From NCBI GenBank assembly GCA_903882745.1, contig CAIRYG010000006.1:1-54225 (forward strand): DNA of 54,225 nucleotides. Direction: 5' to 3'. This document shows, one piece after another, positions 6,228 to 14,735 of the stretch; the stretch's first letter is position 1; each line of letters starts with the position of its first letter. The translations under genes were made by a program, and so were the position numbers. Under the pieces are notes generated by a model, which was given only the letters and a program-made list of their open reading frames with translations, did not search any database and had not been told where the DNA came from. This stretch comes from an uncultured Gemmatimonadota bacterium (GTDB taxonomy: Bacteria > Gemmatimonadota > Gemmatimonadetes > Gemmatimonadales > Gemmatimonadaceae).

Positions 6228-8774
6228 CTACTGCACCCGTGCGATCGCGATGCGCATGGTGGACGGCGGGTCCGTTCCGTTCGGGCCTTTGAGTTCGAGC
6301 AGTTGGCGAGCGGTCTGTGTTCCGCCCAGGTCGAAGAGTGTATAGCCGCCCCCGACCATTGCGGTGATGGCGGAGGTGAAGTTGCCAAAACTCACCGCAT
6401 GCGGCTGCTGCGGGATGGGGCGCGGGTACTGTTGCACCAGGTTTGTTGGTGTGGTGCAGGGTCCGAGGTCGCCGCAGAGCCCCAAAAAGATGTTGCGGAG
6501 ATTCCACGACGGGAAATCGATGCGTGGATTCGCAGGGGTGAAGCCCGGCAGATCATCGAGATACATTGCGAGCGACCACTCGCCAAGGATTTCTTCCCAG
6601 GGATGACTCGCGGTTCGCGCTTCAAGCGCGGGGACGCCTGTTGTGGTGCCCGTGGTGAACGCGGAGAGGAACTGGCTCTCGGTCGGGCCGTAGTGGTCAA
6701 TAGCCCACCGCAGGAGCGACCAGGCGCTGGCATAAAAACTAACATCGGTGGGCTGCGCCCGCCCCAGAGGGCTCAACGACTGCGACGCGGAGAGCGCACC
6801 GAAGAGCGCCTCGAAGTGCCGTTGCATGAGCACTGGCCGATCCTGACAGGCCCCAACAGCGAGGAACGTGAGGTCACAGCCGATCGACGCCGCGTAGCGC
6901 AGATTTGCTTTGGCGGGCGATTGGTAGAAGCTGCGCGCGTACAGCTCCTCTGCCACGCGCGCCGTTCCTTCCTCCCACGAGACATCCGTGAGGACGGGAT
7001 CGAGCGAGAGTCCCCGCGACCGACGCTCGGCGAACGTGGCGATGTGTTTGACCTCGTGCACGACCGTCGCGCGGATCTGCCGGAACCAGCTGTCGCGCGA
7101 CTCGCTATTCGTGTAACCGCTCGTAGAGCTCGTGGGAACGACGGCGTAAAAGAACGCGCCCGCATTGCTGCTGGGCAGGGTGGGGTCGAGGTCGCAGCTC
7201 ACCGCAAAGCCCTGCACCGCTTGTTGCTGCATCACATTGATGCGCGGCGAGAAGACCATCACCACTTTGCCGACGCCACCGATTTGGGCGTCCATCGCGA
7301 GCGGATTGCCGAAGTTCGTGGTGATGAGTGGCCAGACCACGGCGTCGAACTCTTGCCCAAGCCGCCGGTAGTAGTCGTCCATTTGCCCGGCGAGCGTGGC
7401 GCGTGCGCCAAACACCGTAGTGGTGTCCTCGAGGATCACTCCGCGCTGCCCGACAAATACCGTACGTGCGTTGACGGCGATGCTCGAGGTGCAGAAGTTC
7501 GCGGCGTCGAGGTTCGGAAGCTTGACCGGCGTGATGGTGCCAACGGTGGTACTTGCCGTGGTTGTGATCGAAGCACCGCGCGCCGCAACACGAGTCAACA
7601 TCCCGCGATTGCGCGCGAGGATGTTGAGGTGCGACGTAGCGGAAAGCGCCATAGCGGCAGGCACTGCCGGCGCTGCCACGGCAAGATTCGCGGCGCGGCT
7701 CGCGGCCGGTGCCACTTGCCCGCCACCGAACGTCGTGGCGCCGCGCAGCGTCGCCGACACCGCGTTCACTGCCGTTGGAGTAATGCTCGCGCGACTCGCG
7801 TTATACACGCTCACGACATATCGGCCGCCGGTAAGCGCCAGCTCATTGCACCGAACATCACTCGCGGCACTCAGCACCACCGACTGCCCTGGCTGCAGCG
7901 TGCGTGGGCTCGCGACCTGGAGCGTGGCAACGCCACCTCCGGTCACGCCTCCCGCCGTCACCTGAACAATCACCGGGCGCGTGGGCTCACAGGAAAAGCC
8001 TGCGCTTGGCAGTGTAATGACCATCTGCGTGAGCGACGACGAGCCCACGACCGCCGGGAGTCCGTCGATGACCACGGAGTTCCCGGAGGAGGTATTCGCG
8101 AAGTTCGCTCCGGTCAGCGTGTATGTCCCACCAGGCACGAGCGTTGCACTCGGCGCGATGGCAGTGATCGTCGGGGCATTCTGCGCCGGTGCCAGCTGCA
8201 CGGCGACAATCGCTTGGGCCGAGGCACTGTCCATGGCGGCACGAATCACGGCAGTACCGGCGGCCACCGGCGTCACGAGCCCCGCCGCGCTCACTCGGGC
8301 AATCAGCGGCGTGGCAGAACTCCAGGTGATCTCCGGCCGAGCAATCAGGGCACCAGAGGCATCGCGCGCGTTGGCCTGTAACTGCAGCGTGCCACTGGGG
8401 AACAGCACCGTGGCGGTGTCACGCGTCATCACGAGCGACGTTGCCACTGGGTTCACCACCACAACCTGGATGTCCGTGGTCACGGTCCCAACGGTGGCGC
8501 GGATGGTGGCCGTGCCCAGCCCCACCCCCGTGATCAACCCGTTGGCTCCAACGACGGCGATGGTGGGGTTCAAGGAACTCCACGCGGGGAGTCCGTCTGC
8601 AATAACTGCTCCCGCGCCGTTCTTCAGCACGGCGGTCGCGAGGACCGTCCCACCAATGGCCACACGCCCCGCGGCGAGTGACACCGTGATCGTGCTCACG
8701 GCCAACGGATCACGCGGCCCCTCCGTGACGGAGCGGCAGGCGATGGCGAGGAGCAGAACCCAAAGGCGTCTCAC
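6228..8774 (-). CDS. Ig-like lipoprotein with HExxH metalloprotease-like C-terminus
   Basis: A surface or secreted 848-residue protein. It begins with a short lipoprotein signal (lipobox LAIAC, Cys13). Two Big-2-like Ig repeats follow at roughly 25-108 and 109-192 (each with WSS and a GTATIRA-like end), then an IPT/TIG-like domain near 200-290. A less defined middle leads to a C-terminal region with HEVKH at 573-577 and a downstream Glu pair at 601-602 (WEEGTAR), the arrangement of gluzincin-type peptidases such as the hyicolysin-like M30 family. GTG at 8774 is the start; it lacks a ribosome binding site but has TAACTT six bases upstream, suggesting a leaderless transcript. Family membership of the peptidase part is inferred from motif spacing only. 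Confidence 0.72.
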   Translation of the reverse strand: MRRLWVLLLAIACRSVTEGPRDPLAVSTITVSLAAGRVAIGGTVLATAVLKNGAGAVIADGLPAWSSLNPTIAVVGANGLITGVGLGTATIRATVGTVTTDIQVVVVNPVATSLVMTRDTATVLFPSGTLQLQANARDASGALIARPEITWSSATPLIARVSAAGLVTPVAAGTAVIRAAMDSASAQAIVAVQLAPAQNAPTITAIAPSATLVPGGTYTLTGANFANTSSGNSVVIDGLPAVVGSSSLTQMVITLPSAGFSCEPTRPVIVQVTAGGVTGGGVATLQVASPRTLQPGQSVVLSAASDVRCNELALTGGRYVVSVYNASRASITPTAVNAVSATLRGATTFGGGQVAPAASRAANLAVAAPAVPAAMALSATSHLNILARNRGMLTRVAARGASITTTASTTVGTITPVKLPNLDAANFCTSSIAVNARTVFVGQRGVILEDTTTVFGARATLAGQMDDYYRRLGQEFDAVVWPLITTNFGNPLAMDAQIGGVGKVVMVFSPRINVMQQQAVQGFAVSCDLDPTLPSSNAGAFFYAVVPTSSTSGYTNSESRDSWFRQIRATVVHEVKHIATFAERRSRGLSLDPVLTDVSWEEGTARVAEELYARSFYQSPAKANLRYAASIGCDLTFLAVGACQDRPVLMQRHFEALFGALSASQSLSPLGRAQPTDVSFYASAWSLLRWAIDHYGPTESQFLSAFTTGTTTGVPALEARTASHPWEEILGEWSLAMYLDDLPGFTPANPRIDFPSWNLRNIFLGLCGDLGPCTTPTNLVQQYPRPIPQQPHAVSFGNFTSAITAMVGGGYTLFDLGGTQTARQLLELKGPNGTDPPSTMRIAIARVQ

Positions 8775-8780
8775 CCGGTG

Positions 8781-8786
8781 AAGTTA
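8781..8786 (-). promoter_or_regulatory. TANCTT box of a possible leaderless promoter
   Basis: TAACTT on the minus strand lies six bases before the GTG start at 8774. There is no ribosome binding site in between. The same arrangement is seen at three other genes in this window. Confidence 0.4.
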
Positions 8787-8818
8787 CGCCGGGCCGCGCT
8801 GGGAGGCTATATCTGGCG

Positions 8819-10027
8819 CTAGGTCTCGCTGATCAGTTCGACCAGGGCGCCGCGGCAGCGCTCGAGCTCCGCGGTGGTGTTGAAATAGTGCGGCGAAATC
8901 CGGAGGGTCGACTCCGCCACTTTCCGGCCCAGGTCGATGACGGCGTCGGCACGCGACTGCGCGGTCGTATGAATGCGCCGGGCGCGCAGCGCATGCATGA
9001 GCGCTGACGCCTCGTGTCCCTCCACCGCGAGCGACACAATCGCACAGCGCTGCGCCCCTTCATCGAGCACGCGAACTCCCGCCAGCGAGGCGAGATCATG
9101 ACGCAGGCTCTCAGCCAGCGCGTGAGCGCGTCCGGCGGTCCGCTCCACCCCCGCGTCAATCGCGTAGCGGGCCGCGCGACCCATGCCGAGCAGGAGGGCG
9201 TAGGGGAGTTCCCACTGCTCGAATCGACGTGCGCCGTCAAAGAGTTCGTAGGCGTCACTCGCCGTCCACGCCGCGCCGCGCATATCGAGGAGCAACGGAT
9301 GCGCCCCACGCGCAAGCATGCGCTCGGCCACATACAAGAACCCGATCCCGCGTGGACCACGCAGAAACTTCCGCGCCGTGGCAGCGAGAAAGTCGCACTG
9401 CAGCCGCGTCACATCGATCGGGAGCTGCCCTACCGCCTGACAGGCATCGAGTACATACGGTACGCCCGCCTCGGCACAAATCGCGCCGACCTCAGCGGCT
9501 GGCTGCACGAGCCCCGAGTTCGTGGGAATCCAGGTCAGCGACACCAGCTTGGGCTTGTGACGGCGCACGAGGGTCCGGAGCGACTCCAGCGCTACCCCAC
9601 CCTGCGGATCATCCTCGGCGCGGACCACCTGCACGCCGAACCGCTGCGCAAGCGACAGGAACATCAACTGATTGGAGATGTAGTCGGCGTTGGTCGTGAC
9701 AATCGTGTCGCCCGCAGTCAACGCCACACTCGACAGCGCCTGCGCGAATGCTGCGGTGGCACTCGACACCACCGCGATTTCCGACGCGCGCGCACCAATC
9801 AGCGCCGCGATGTCGTCATAGCATCGACCAATGCTCGGCGCAGCGGCGGCCGCTGCCTCGTAGCCGCCAATCTGCCGCTCCAACTCGAGATGCCCAATCA
9901 CCGCGTCGTGTACCGGTGTCGGAACGAGCGAGGCCCCGGCGCTGTTCAGGTGCGTGCACTGCGCACAGCCCAGCGTGTCGCGCCGCCATGCGGCGATGTC
10001 GGCCTCGCGAATGGGCTGATCCACCAT
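8819..10027 (-). CDS. Aminotransferase class V family protein (PLP enzyme)
   Basis: A 402-residue fold-type I PLP enzyme resembling cysteine desulfurase/selenocysteine lyase and isopenicillin-N-epimerase-like proteins. Seen in sequence: an N-terminal LNSAGASLVP segment, VSSATAAFAQAL for cofactor phosphate binding, VLDACQAVGQLPIDV holding the Asp that contacts the PLP ring, and ATARKFLRGPRGIGFLYV with the Schiff-base Lys. No Cys-loop typical of IscS is evident, so sulfur transfer is not assured. It lies 19 bases after apaG in the same direction and is probably the last gene of a manC-apaG operon. The ATG at 10027 is the first start giving the normal family N-terminus. Substrate unknown. Confidence 0.85.
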   Translation of the reverse strand: MVDQPIREADIAAWRRDTLGCAQCTHLNSAGASLVPTPVHDAVIGHLELERQIGGYEAAAAAAPSIGRCYDDIAALIGARASEIAVVSSATAAFAQALSSVALTAGDTIVTTNADYISNQLMFLSLAQRFGVQVVRAEDDPQGGVALESLRTLVRRHKPKLVSLTWIPTNSGLVQPAAEVGAICAEAGVPYVLDACQAVGQLPIDVTRLQCDFLAATARKFLRGPRGIGFLYVAERMLARGAHPLLLDMRGAAWTASDAYELFDGARRFEQWELPYALLLGMGRAARYAIDAGVERTAGRAHALAESLRHDLASLAGVRVLDEGAQRCAIVSLAVEGHEASALMHALRARRIHTTAQSRADAVIDLGRKVAESTLRISPHYFNTTAELERCRGALVELISET

Positions 10028-10046
10028 CAGCGTGACCGTGCGTGCA

Positions 10047-10457
10047 TCAGTTTTGCTTGCCCAGCCATTCGTCGGCGGCGAGTGTGAAGCGGGGAATGTC
10101 CGCGTCAAAGTGCTCGTCGTTGTCTCGCACGAAGTGATATTCGCCTTCCATGTACCCGCTCGGCGATTTAAGCACGCAGAAGCTCTGGTACTCGTGCACA
10201 TCACCCACGGCCAGCAATGGTTGCTGCCCCACCACGCCGTCGCCCGCAACTTCGCTGTCTTCGCCAAAGGAATCGTGGATGCGCCAGCGACGCGACAGCA
10301 ACTGCGCCGCGCGCGTGCCCACGTTCTCAATGCGCACGAAATAGGCGAACACGAACTGCTGCTGTTCCGGGATCGACTGCTCCGAGAGATACACCGGACG
10401 CACCGTCACGCGAATGCCATTCGTGATGCGATAAAACAACGGCGAACGAGGGGTCAT
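10047..10457 (-). CDS. apaG: ApaG domain protein
   Basis: A 136-residue protein of the ApaG family, a fibronectin-III-like beta fold of about 125 residues. Recognisable parts are the N-terminal ITNGIRVTVRPVYLSEQS, FAYFVRIENVG, the RRWRIHDSFG segment, and the GxGVVGQQPLL and YQSFCVLKSPSGYMEGEY stretches that are conserved in ApaG. The start ATG overlaps the stop of the guanylyltransferase gene (ATGA), so translation is coupled. ApaG proteins have been linked to metal or nucleotide stress, but the biochemical role is unsettled, and the context here (nucleotide-sugar synthesis) does not decide it. Confidence 0.9.
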   Translation of the reverse strand: MTPRSPLFYRITNGIRVTVRPVYLSEQSIPEQQQFVFAYFVRIENVGTRAAQLLSRRWRIHDSFGEDSEVAGDGVVGQQPLLAVGDVHEYQSFCVLKSPSGYMEGEYHFVRDNDEHFDADIPRFTLAADEWLGKQN

Positions 10458-11650
10458 GCGGGTCGGACCGGGCCCGGGTTCATACGCAAGTTTCGTGGAA
10501 GTGCATCGAGTAACGGCTTGAGGTCGTTGGCGCGATCGAGCGTGGTCACAAATGTCAGCCCGGGGAGCGTCACGACGAGGAGCCGTTCGACCCCGTAGAG
10601 GACCACCGTGCCCCCTTCGGCGTGCACAATATTGTTCTCGCTGTCCACGAAGGAGACGCGCCCAAGCGCCCCATTGCCGTCGTCGTCGAGATCGCGCGCG
10701 CGCCGGAGACTCGCCCAGGTGCCGATATCGTCCCACGCCACATCGCCGCTGACCACGAGCAACCGTTCCACCCGCTCGAGGAGGCCACGCTCGATCGAAA
10801 TGGAGTCGCCGAGTCGAGCGACCCAGCCGTCGATGTCCCCTTGGGCCAGTTGATCGAGTCCTGAGGCGATCTCGGGGGTACAATGGGCCAGCTGGAGGAG
10901 CACCGTCTGTGCGTCGGCGACAAATGCCCCGGAGTGCCATCGTGCGTCCTGCGCGATCAACTCGGCAGCGCGCGCCTCCGATGGTTTTTCCTCAAAACCA
11001 TCGACGATTGCGGAGCCCCCACGGTTGAGCGGCGTGTCGGAATCGAGCAGTGCGCCAGTGCGCAGGTAGCCGAATTGTGGGTCAGCGCGGGTCGGCGTGA
11101 CACCGATCGTAACGATGGCCCGCTCGCGGTGCGCCACCGCGGCGGCGCGATGGATCATTTCGCGAAAGACCCCCGGGAAACCGATCGCGAGGTCGCAGTG
11201 CAGCGCGACAAAGGCTGTGTTTGGCCCTGCGCGGCGCGAAATCTCTTGCGCCGCCCAGGCGAGCGCCGCGGCCGTTCCGAGTGGTCGCGGCTCAACGAGC
11301 ACGTTGGCGTCTGGGACGTCGTGGATGGCCGTACGAATCGCGGGGGCGATGTCGGCGCTCGTGACGACGATCACCCGCTCAGGGGGAATCATCGGCTGAA
11401 GGCGACCGACGGTGTCCTCGAGCAGGGTGCGACCGGTTACCAGGGCGAGCAACGGTTTGGGGCGCGTCGGCGTGCTGAGCGGCCAGAAGCGCGACCCGAT
11501 ACCGCCGGCGAATACCACCGCCCAAATCGCGAGGTCGGTGAGCTGCTCGTCGACCGGCGCCAGCTCCGGCGTCGGCAGCGTGCCTGCGGCGCCGGACGAT
11601 GAGGAGGTGAACGAACCTGGCGGAGTCGGTCCCGATGACGGAATAGGCAT
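10454..11650 (-). CDS. manC: Mannose-1-phosphate guanylyltransferase
   Basis: A 398-residue nucleotidyltransferase that makes GDP-mannose from GTP and mannose-1-phosphate. After a low-complexity Pro/Ser/Gly N-terminus of about 38 residues, the catalytic signature reads VFAGGIGSRFWPLSTPTRPKP (about 46-66). Other family segments are VEPRPLGTAAALAWAA, GYLRTG, GFEEKPS, WHSGAFVAD and VAWDDIGTW. The usual P-x-D-H metal motif is altered to HCDLAI (about 151-156). There is no isomerase domain, so this is the short, monofunctional type. TATCTT lies seven bases before the ATG and there is no ribosome binding site. First gene of manC-apaG-aminotransferase. Confidence 0.88.
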   Translation of the reverse strand: MPIPSSGPTPPGSFTSSSSGAAGTLPTPELAPVDEQLTDLAIWAVVFAGGIGSRFWPLSTPTRPKPLLALVTGRTLLEDTVGRLQPMIPPERVIVVTSADIAPAIRTAIHDVPDANVLVEPRPLGTAAALAWAAQEISRRAGPNTAFVALHCDLAIGFPGVFREMIHRAAAVAHRERAIVTIGVTPTRADPQFGYLRTGALLDSDTPLNRGGSAIVDGFEEKPSEARAAELIAQDARWHSGAFVADAQTVLLQLAHCTPEIASGLDQLAQGDIDGWVARLGDSISIERGLLERVERLLVVSGDVAWDDIGTWASLRRARDLDDDGNGALGRVSFVDSENNIVHAEGGTVVLYGVERLLVVTLPGLTFVTTLDRANDLKPLLDALPRNLRMNPGPVRPA

Positions 11651-11657
11651 TCTGTCA

Positions 11658-11663
11658 AAGATA
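11658..11663 (-). promoter_or_regulatory. TANCTT box of a possible leaderless promoter (manC)
   Basis: TATCTT on the minus strand, preceded by TGA as in an extended -10 element, lies seven bases before the manC ATG. No ribosome binding site fits in the gap. Confidence 0.42.
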
Positions 11664-11722
11664 TCACGGTGCCCCGTGTTCGCGATCCGGGGCTCCTCCT
11701 CCACCGGATCGGAGTCGTAGGC

Positions 11723-11728
11723 TACCTT
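11723..11728 (+). promoter_or_regulatory. TANCTT box of a possible leaderless promoter (patatin gene)
   Basis: TACCTT lies six bases before the GTG chosen as start of the patatin gene. It faces the manC box within an 84-base divergent gap. Confidence 0.35.
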
Positions 11729-11734
11729 CAAAGG

Positions 11735-13837
11735 GTGCGTCGACTCCTCCTTGCCGCTCTGTTGGGGACTGTGGCTGCGTCCATCGCTCCGGCACAGTCG
11801 TGCCCAGCGGCGCCGACCGCGTTGGTGTTGGCTGGTGGCGGCGCCAAGGGGTTCGCACATATCGGCGTCATCGAGATGCTCGACAGTCTCAAGCTCCGCC
11901 CTGACTTGATTGTCGGTACGAGCAGCGGCGCGATTATCGGTGCGCTCTATGCCAGCGGCTACAGCGGCACGCAGATCGACTCCATCACGCGCGCGCTCCC
12001 GATGGACCAGGTCATCAAGCAGTATGAGCCGCAAGTCTCCAAGGCGCTTGGCCTGCTGCGCCCGACCGCGGTCTGGGAGCTGACGGCGGCAGGGTACGCG
12101 ATCCAGTCGGGCGCGGCACACGAGGGCGAACTCAATGCGCTGATGTCGGCGCTCTTTTTGCGCGGCAATGTGATGGCACGGGGGAACTTCGATCAGCTCC
12201 CCATTCCATTCCGCGCCGTTGCCACCGACCTCCGGACGCATGCCCCCGTGGTGCTGGGCACAGGGGATCTGGCCCGTGCCATCCGCGCCAGTGCCGCGAT
12301 TCCTGTGATCCTGCGCCCCATACAGCTCGACGGACGCTGGTTGACCGACGGCGGCATCGCCGAAAATGAGCCGGTCAAGTCGGCCCGTGCACTGGGCGCG
12401 CAACGGGTGTGGGTGTCCCGGTTGCCCTACGCGCCTCCGTCGCCGTCGTCGTATGAGGATCCGCTGCAGATCATGGCGGATATGCTCAACTCGCTCTTTG
12501 AGCAGGATTCGCTCGTCACACGTCCCACGGATGTGGTGATTCGGAACGGGACCGAGAACTACGACAACTTGGTGTTTAGCCGGACGGCGCAGGATTCGCT
12601 CGTCGACATCGGTCGTCGCGCTGCGCGCGCGGCGTTTGCACACGCCACCTGCCTGCACCCCGCTGGCACGGTAAACCCCGCGCGGGCGGAAGCGACGCTC
12701 GCTGGACGCATCACGCAGGTCACCGTGGCTCCGCAGCAACGCGACAGCAGTGGCCTGCAGAGCATTGTCGACGGCGCCGCCATTCTCGCGGACCTCGGGC
12801 AGACCGACGGCTCCGCACTCGACCTGCGGAAACTCGAACGCGGGCTCCTCCAAATCGGACGAATGGATCGCTACCGCGAGGTGTGGCTGAACCCGAGCGG
12901 GACGGCCGACACCGTGGCGCTGCATGCAACGCTCGCGGGCGCCTCGCTCCGAAGCTTGGGTGTGGGTGTCGCATTCGATCAGTTCAGCAGCGGACGTCTC
13001 TGGATTGGCGCGGTGGATCGGGCCCTGTTCAAAGGCAATGCCGACGCGGCACTTCTGGTAAAGCTTGGCACCTACCAGCAAGAAGCCTGGGGCTTTGTGC
13101 GACGACGCGCACTGGTCGACGACCGCTTCCTCCCGCTGACGCTCAGCGCGCGGATTATGCACGAGAGCGTGCGCCTGTTCTCGGGGGCAACCGAACTCCC
13201 GAGCATCGACGCGCGTGCGCTCTCCGGAACCTTGGGATTCCACGAAGACCTTGCCGTGGGACAATGGCGGTACGACGCCGGCCTCGAGTTCCGCATTTTC
13301 CGCGAGACGTATCACACCGCGCGAGGCGCACTCGGCCTTCGCGCGTCGATCACGCGCGCGGCGAACGAGTACGAACTGGGGACCGTCGGCGAGCTCCTCG
13401 TGCTCAACGACTATCAACGGCTGCACATCGAAAGCAGCAACAGTTGGATGCGCGGCAATGTGCAGACCACGCTCCGGGTCGCGGCAGGCTGGGGAAACAA
13501 TCTCCCGACCTACCAGACCTTCTCACTCGGCGGCAACGAGGGATTCGCCGGGTATCGTATTGGGGAGTTCCGTGGCTCGCAGGAACTGTTTGCGAGCGTC
13601 CTGCTCCGCCGTCCCATTACGAACCTCCTGAAAATTCGGGCCGAGTTCATGGCGGGCGTAATCGCACGAGGGTATGGCGTGCTGACCAACGAACCTGGCA
13701 CAGAGTATGGTGCCTGGCGGGGCGGGCTGCGCACCGGCGTCGAAGCGCAGACCCCGATTGGTCCGATCCGCGCAGAGGAAGGGTTTAGCCTGACCGGCCA
13801 ACGCTCGACACTGATTCGCGTGGGGTACTGGTTCTAG
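11735..13837 (+). CDS. Patatin-like phospholipase with C-terminal outer-membrane barrel
   Basis: A 700-residue exported lipid hydrolase of the type Vd (PlpD-like) class. GTG at 11735 gives a clean signal peptide (RRLLLAALLGTVAA, cleavage near AQS). The patatin domain has the oxyanion motif GGGAKG at 34-39, the nucleophile motif GTSSG at 61-65 (Ser63), and the Asp of LTDGG near residue 207. A POTRA-like segment (SALDLRKLERGLLQIGRMDRY) follows near 360-385, and a C-terminal barrel similar to BamA/bacterial surface antigen includes FSLGGNEGFAGYRIGEFRG and ends in ...LIRVGYWF with a terminal aromatic. The patatin domain is probably moved through or displayed by its own barrel. An upstream GTG at 11669 would add 22 residues and spoil the signal peptide. 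Confidence 0.88.
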   Translation: MRRLLLAALLGTVAASIAPAQSCPAAPTALVLAGGGAKGFAHIGVIEMLDSLKLRPDLIVGTSSGAIIGALYASGYSGTQIDSITRALPMDQVIKQYEPQVSKALGLLRPTAVWELTAAGYAIQSGAAHEGELNALMSALFLRGNVMARGNFDQLPIPFRAVATDLRTHAPVVLGTGDLARAIRASAAIPVILRPIQLDGRWLTDGGIAENEPVKSARALGAQRVWVSRLPYAPPSPSSYEDPLQIMADMLNSLFEQDSLVTRPTDVVIRNGTENYDNLVFSRTAQDSLVDIGRRAARAAFAHATCLHPAGTVNPARAEATLAGRITQVTVAPQQRDSSGLQSIVDGAAILADLGQTDGSALDLRKLERGLLQIGRMDRYREVWLNPSGTADTVALHATLAGASLRSLGVGVAFDQFSSGRLWIGAVDRALFKGNADAALLVKLGTYQQEAWGFVRRRALVDDRFLPLTLSARIMHESVRLFSGATELPSIDARALSGTLGFHEDLAVGQWRYDAGLEFRIFRETYHTARGALGLRASITRAANEYELGTVGELLVLNDYQRLHIESSNSWMRGNVQTTLRVAAGWGNNLPTYQTFSLGGNEGFAGYRIGEFRGSQELFASVLLRRPITNLLKIRAEFMAGVIARGYGVLTNEPGTEYGAWRGGLRTGVEAQTPIGPIRAEEGFSLTGQRSTLIRVGYWF

Positions 13838-13863
13838 CCCCTCCCGCGGTCGCGGCCACTGCG

Positions 13864-13869
13864 TATCTT
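13864..13869 (+). promoter_or_regulatory. TANCTT box of a possible leaderless promoter
   Basis: TATCTT ends five bases before the ATG at 13875. The intervening CGGGG is not a convincing ribosome binding site. The box follows the patatin gene by under 30 bases. Confidence 0.38.
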
Positions 13870-13874
13870 CGGGG

Positions 13875-14663
13875 ATGCGAATTATTACTACTGCGCGCTT
13901 CGCGCTCGCCCTGTCCTGTGCCGTGCCGGCCATCGCCGCCGCACAGGAGAACTACGAGATCCAGGTCTATCCCTCCGAAACCACCAAGAAGGGGACCACG
14001 GTCTTTGAGCTCCACAGCAACTTTACCGGATCGGGGACGACAGCCCGCACGGGAAGCTTGCTCGCCACCAATGGCGCCTTTCACGAGACGCTCGAGATCA
14101 CGCACGGCTTCAGCGACATATTTGAAGTCGGCTTCTATGTCTTTACCAGCGATCGCGGGGCCGACGGCTATCGGTTTGTGGGCACGCACATTCGCCCGCG
14201 GATCCGCGCGCCCGAATCGTGGAAGCTCCCGGTCGGCCTGAGCCTCTCGACGGAGTTCGGCCCCACCAACAAGGCGTTCGACGAGAGCGAACTGGGCGTC
14301 GAGTTCCGTCCGATCATCGACCAAACCATCGGCAAGTTCTACTGGTCCATCAACCCGACCATCGGCTGGTCAGTCAAAGGGCCAGAGGCTGGCAAGGGAC
14401 TCGACGGGATGATGTTCGCCCCGGCCGTGAAGCTCCAGTGGGAGCTCAACGACAAAGTCTCCGCGGGGATCGAATATTATGGCGGCACCGGTTCGCTCAA
14501 GCGGATGGCTGCCGCGGCCGACCAGTCGCACATGATTTATCCGACGCTCGACTTTGACCTTGGCCCGGAGTGGGAGTTGAACGTGGGCTACGGCGTTCTG
14601 GCCGCGGGCGGCGGCGACCACAACATCTTCAAGGTGATTTTCGGGCGTCGCGTCGGCTGGTGA
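13875..14663 (+). CDS. Predicted outer-membrane beta-barrel protein
   Basis: A 262-residue exported protein. Residues 1-23 form a signal peptide ending AIAAAQ. The rest alternates polar and hydrophobic residues in beta-strand style (EVGFYVFTS, FYWSINPTIGWSV, VSAGIEYYGG, ELNVGYGVLAAGG) and ends with FKVIFGRRVGW, a terminal aromatic typical of assembled barrels. No enzyme motif is seen. It follows the patatin-barrel gene with a 37-base gap, so it may be co-transcribed or start from the TATCTT box just before its ATG. It resembles the general group of uncharacterised transporter-like outer-membrane proteins; the solute is unknown. Confidence 0.72.
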   Translation: MRIITTARFALALSCAVPAIAAAQENYEIQVYPSETTKKGTTVFELHSNFTGSGTTARTGSLLATNGAFHETLEITHGFSDIFEVGFYVFTSDRGADGYRFVGTHIRPRIRAPESWKLPVGLSLSTEFGPTNKAFDESELGVEFRPIIDQTIGKFYWSINPTIGWSVKGPEAGKGLDGMMFAPAVKLQWELNDKVSAGIEYYGGTGSLKRMAAAADQSHMIYPTLDFDLGPEWELNVGYGVLAAGGGDHNIFKVIFGRRVGW

Positions 14664-14679
14664 TCGCGACGGACGCATA

Positions 14680-14717
14680 AAAAAGGGGCGGCTCCGCGTG
14701 CGGAGCCGCCCCTTTTT
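14680..14717. terminator. Bidirectional intrinsic terminator
   Basis: A perfect GC-rich inverted repeat (GGGGCGGCTCCG paired with CGGAGCCGCCCC) is flanked by A4-5 on the left and T5 on the right, so it works as an intrinsic terminator in both directions. It lies between two convergent genes. Confidence 0.9.
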
Positions 14718-14735
14718 GCCTGCCCGCGCGGAGTG

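Noticed and set aside
6114-8381. Plus-strand frame of 755 codons
   Set aside because: It covers the minus-strand Ig-like lipoprotein gene and is Arg/His-rich without motifs, while the opposite frame has a signal, Ig repeats and HEVKH.
11651-13426. Minus-strand open frame extending manC upstream by about 590 codons
   Set aside because: It is antisense to the patatin gene, has Arg/His/Gly-rich shadow composition and no family features before the manC N-terminus.
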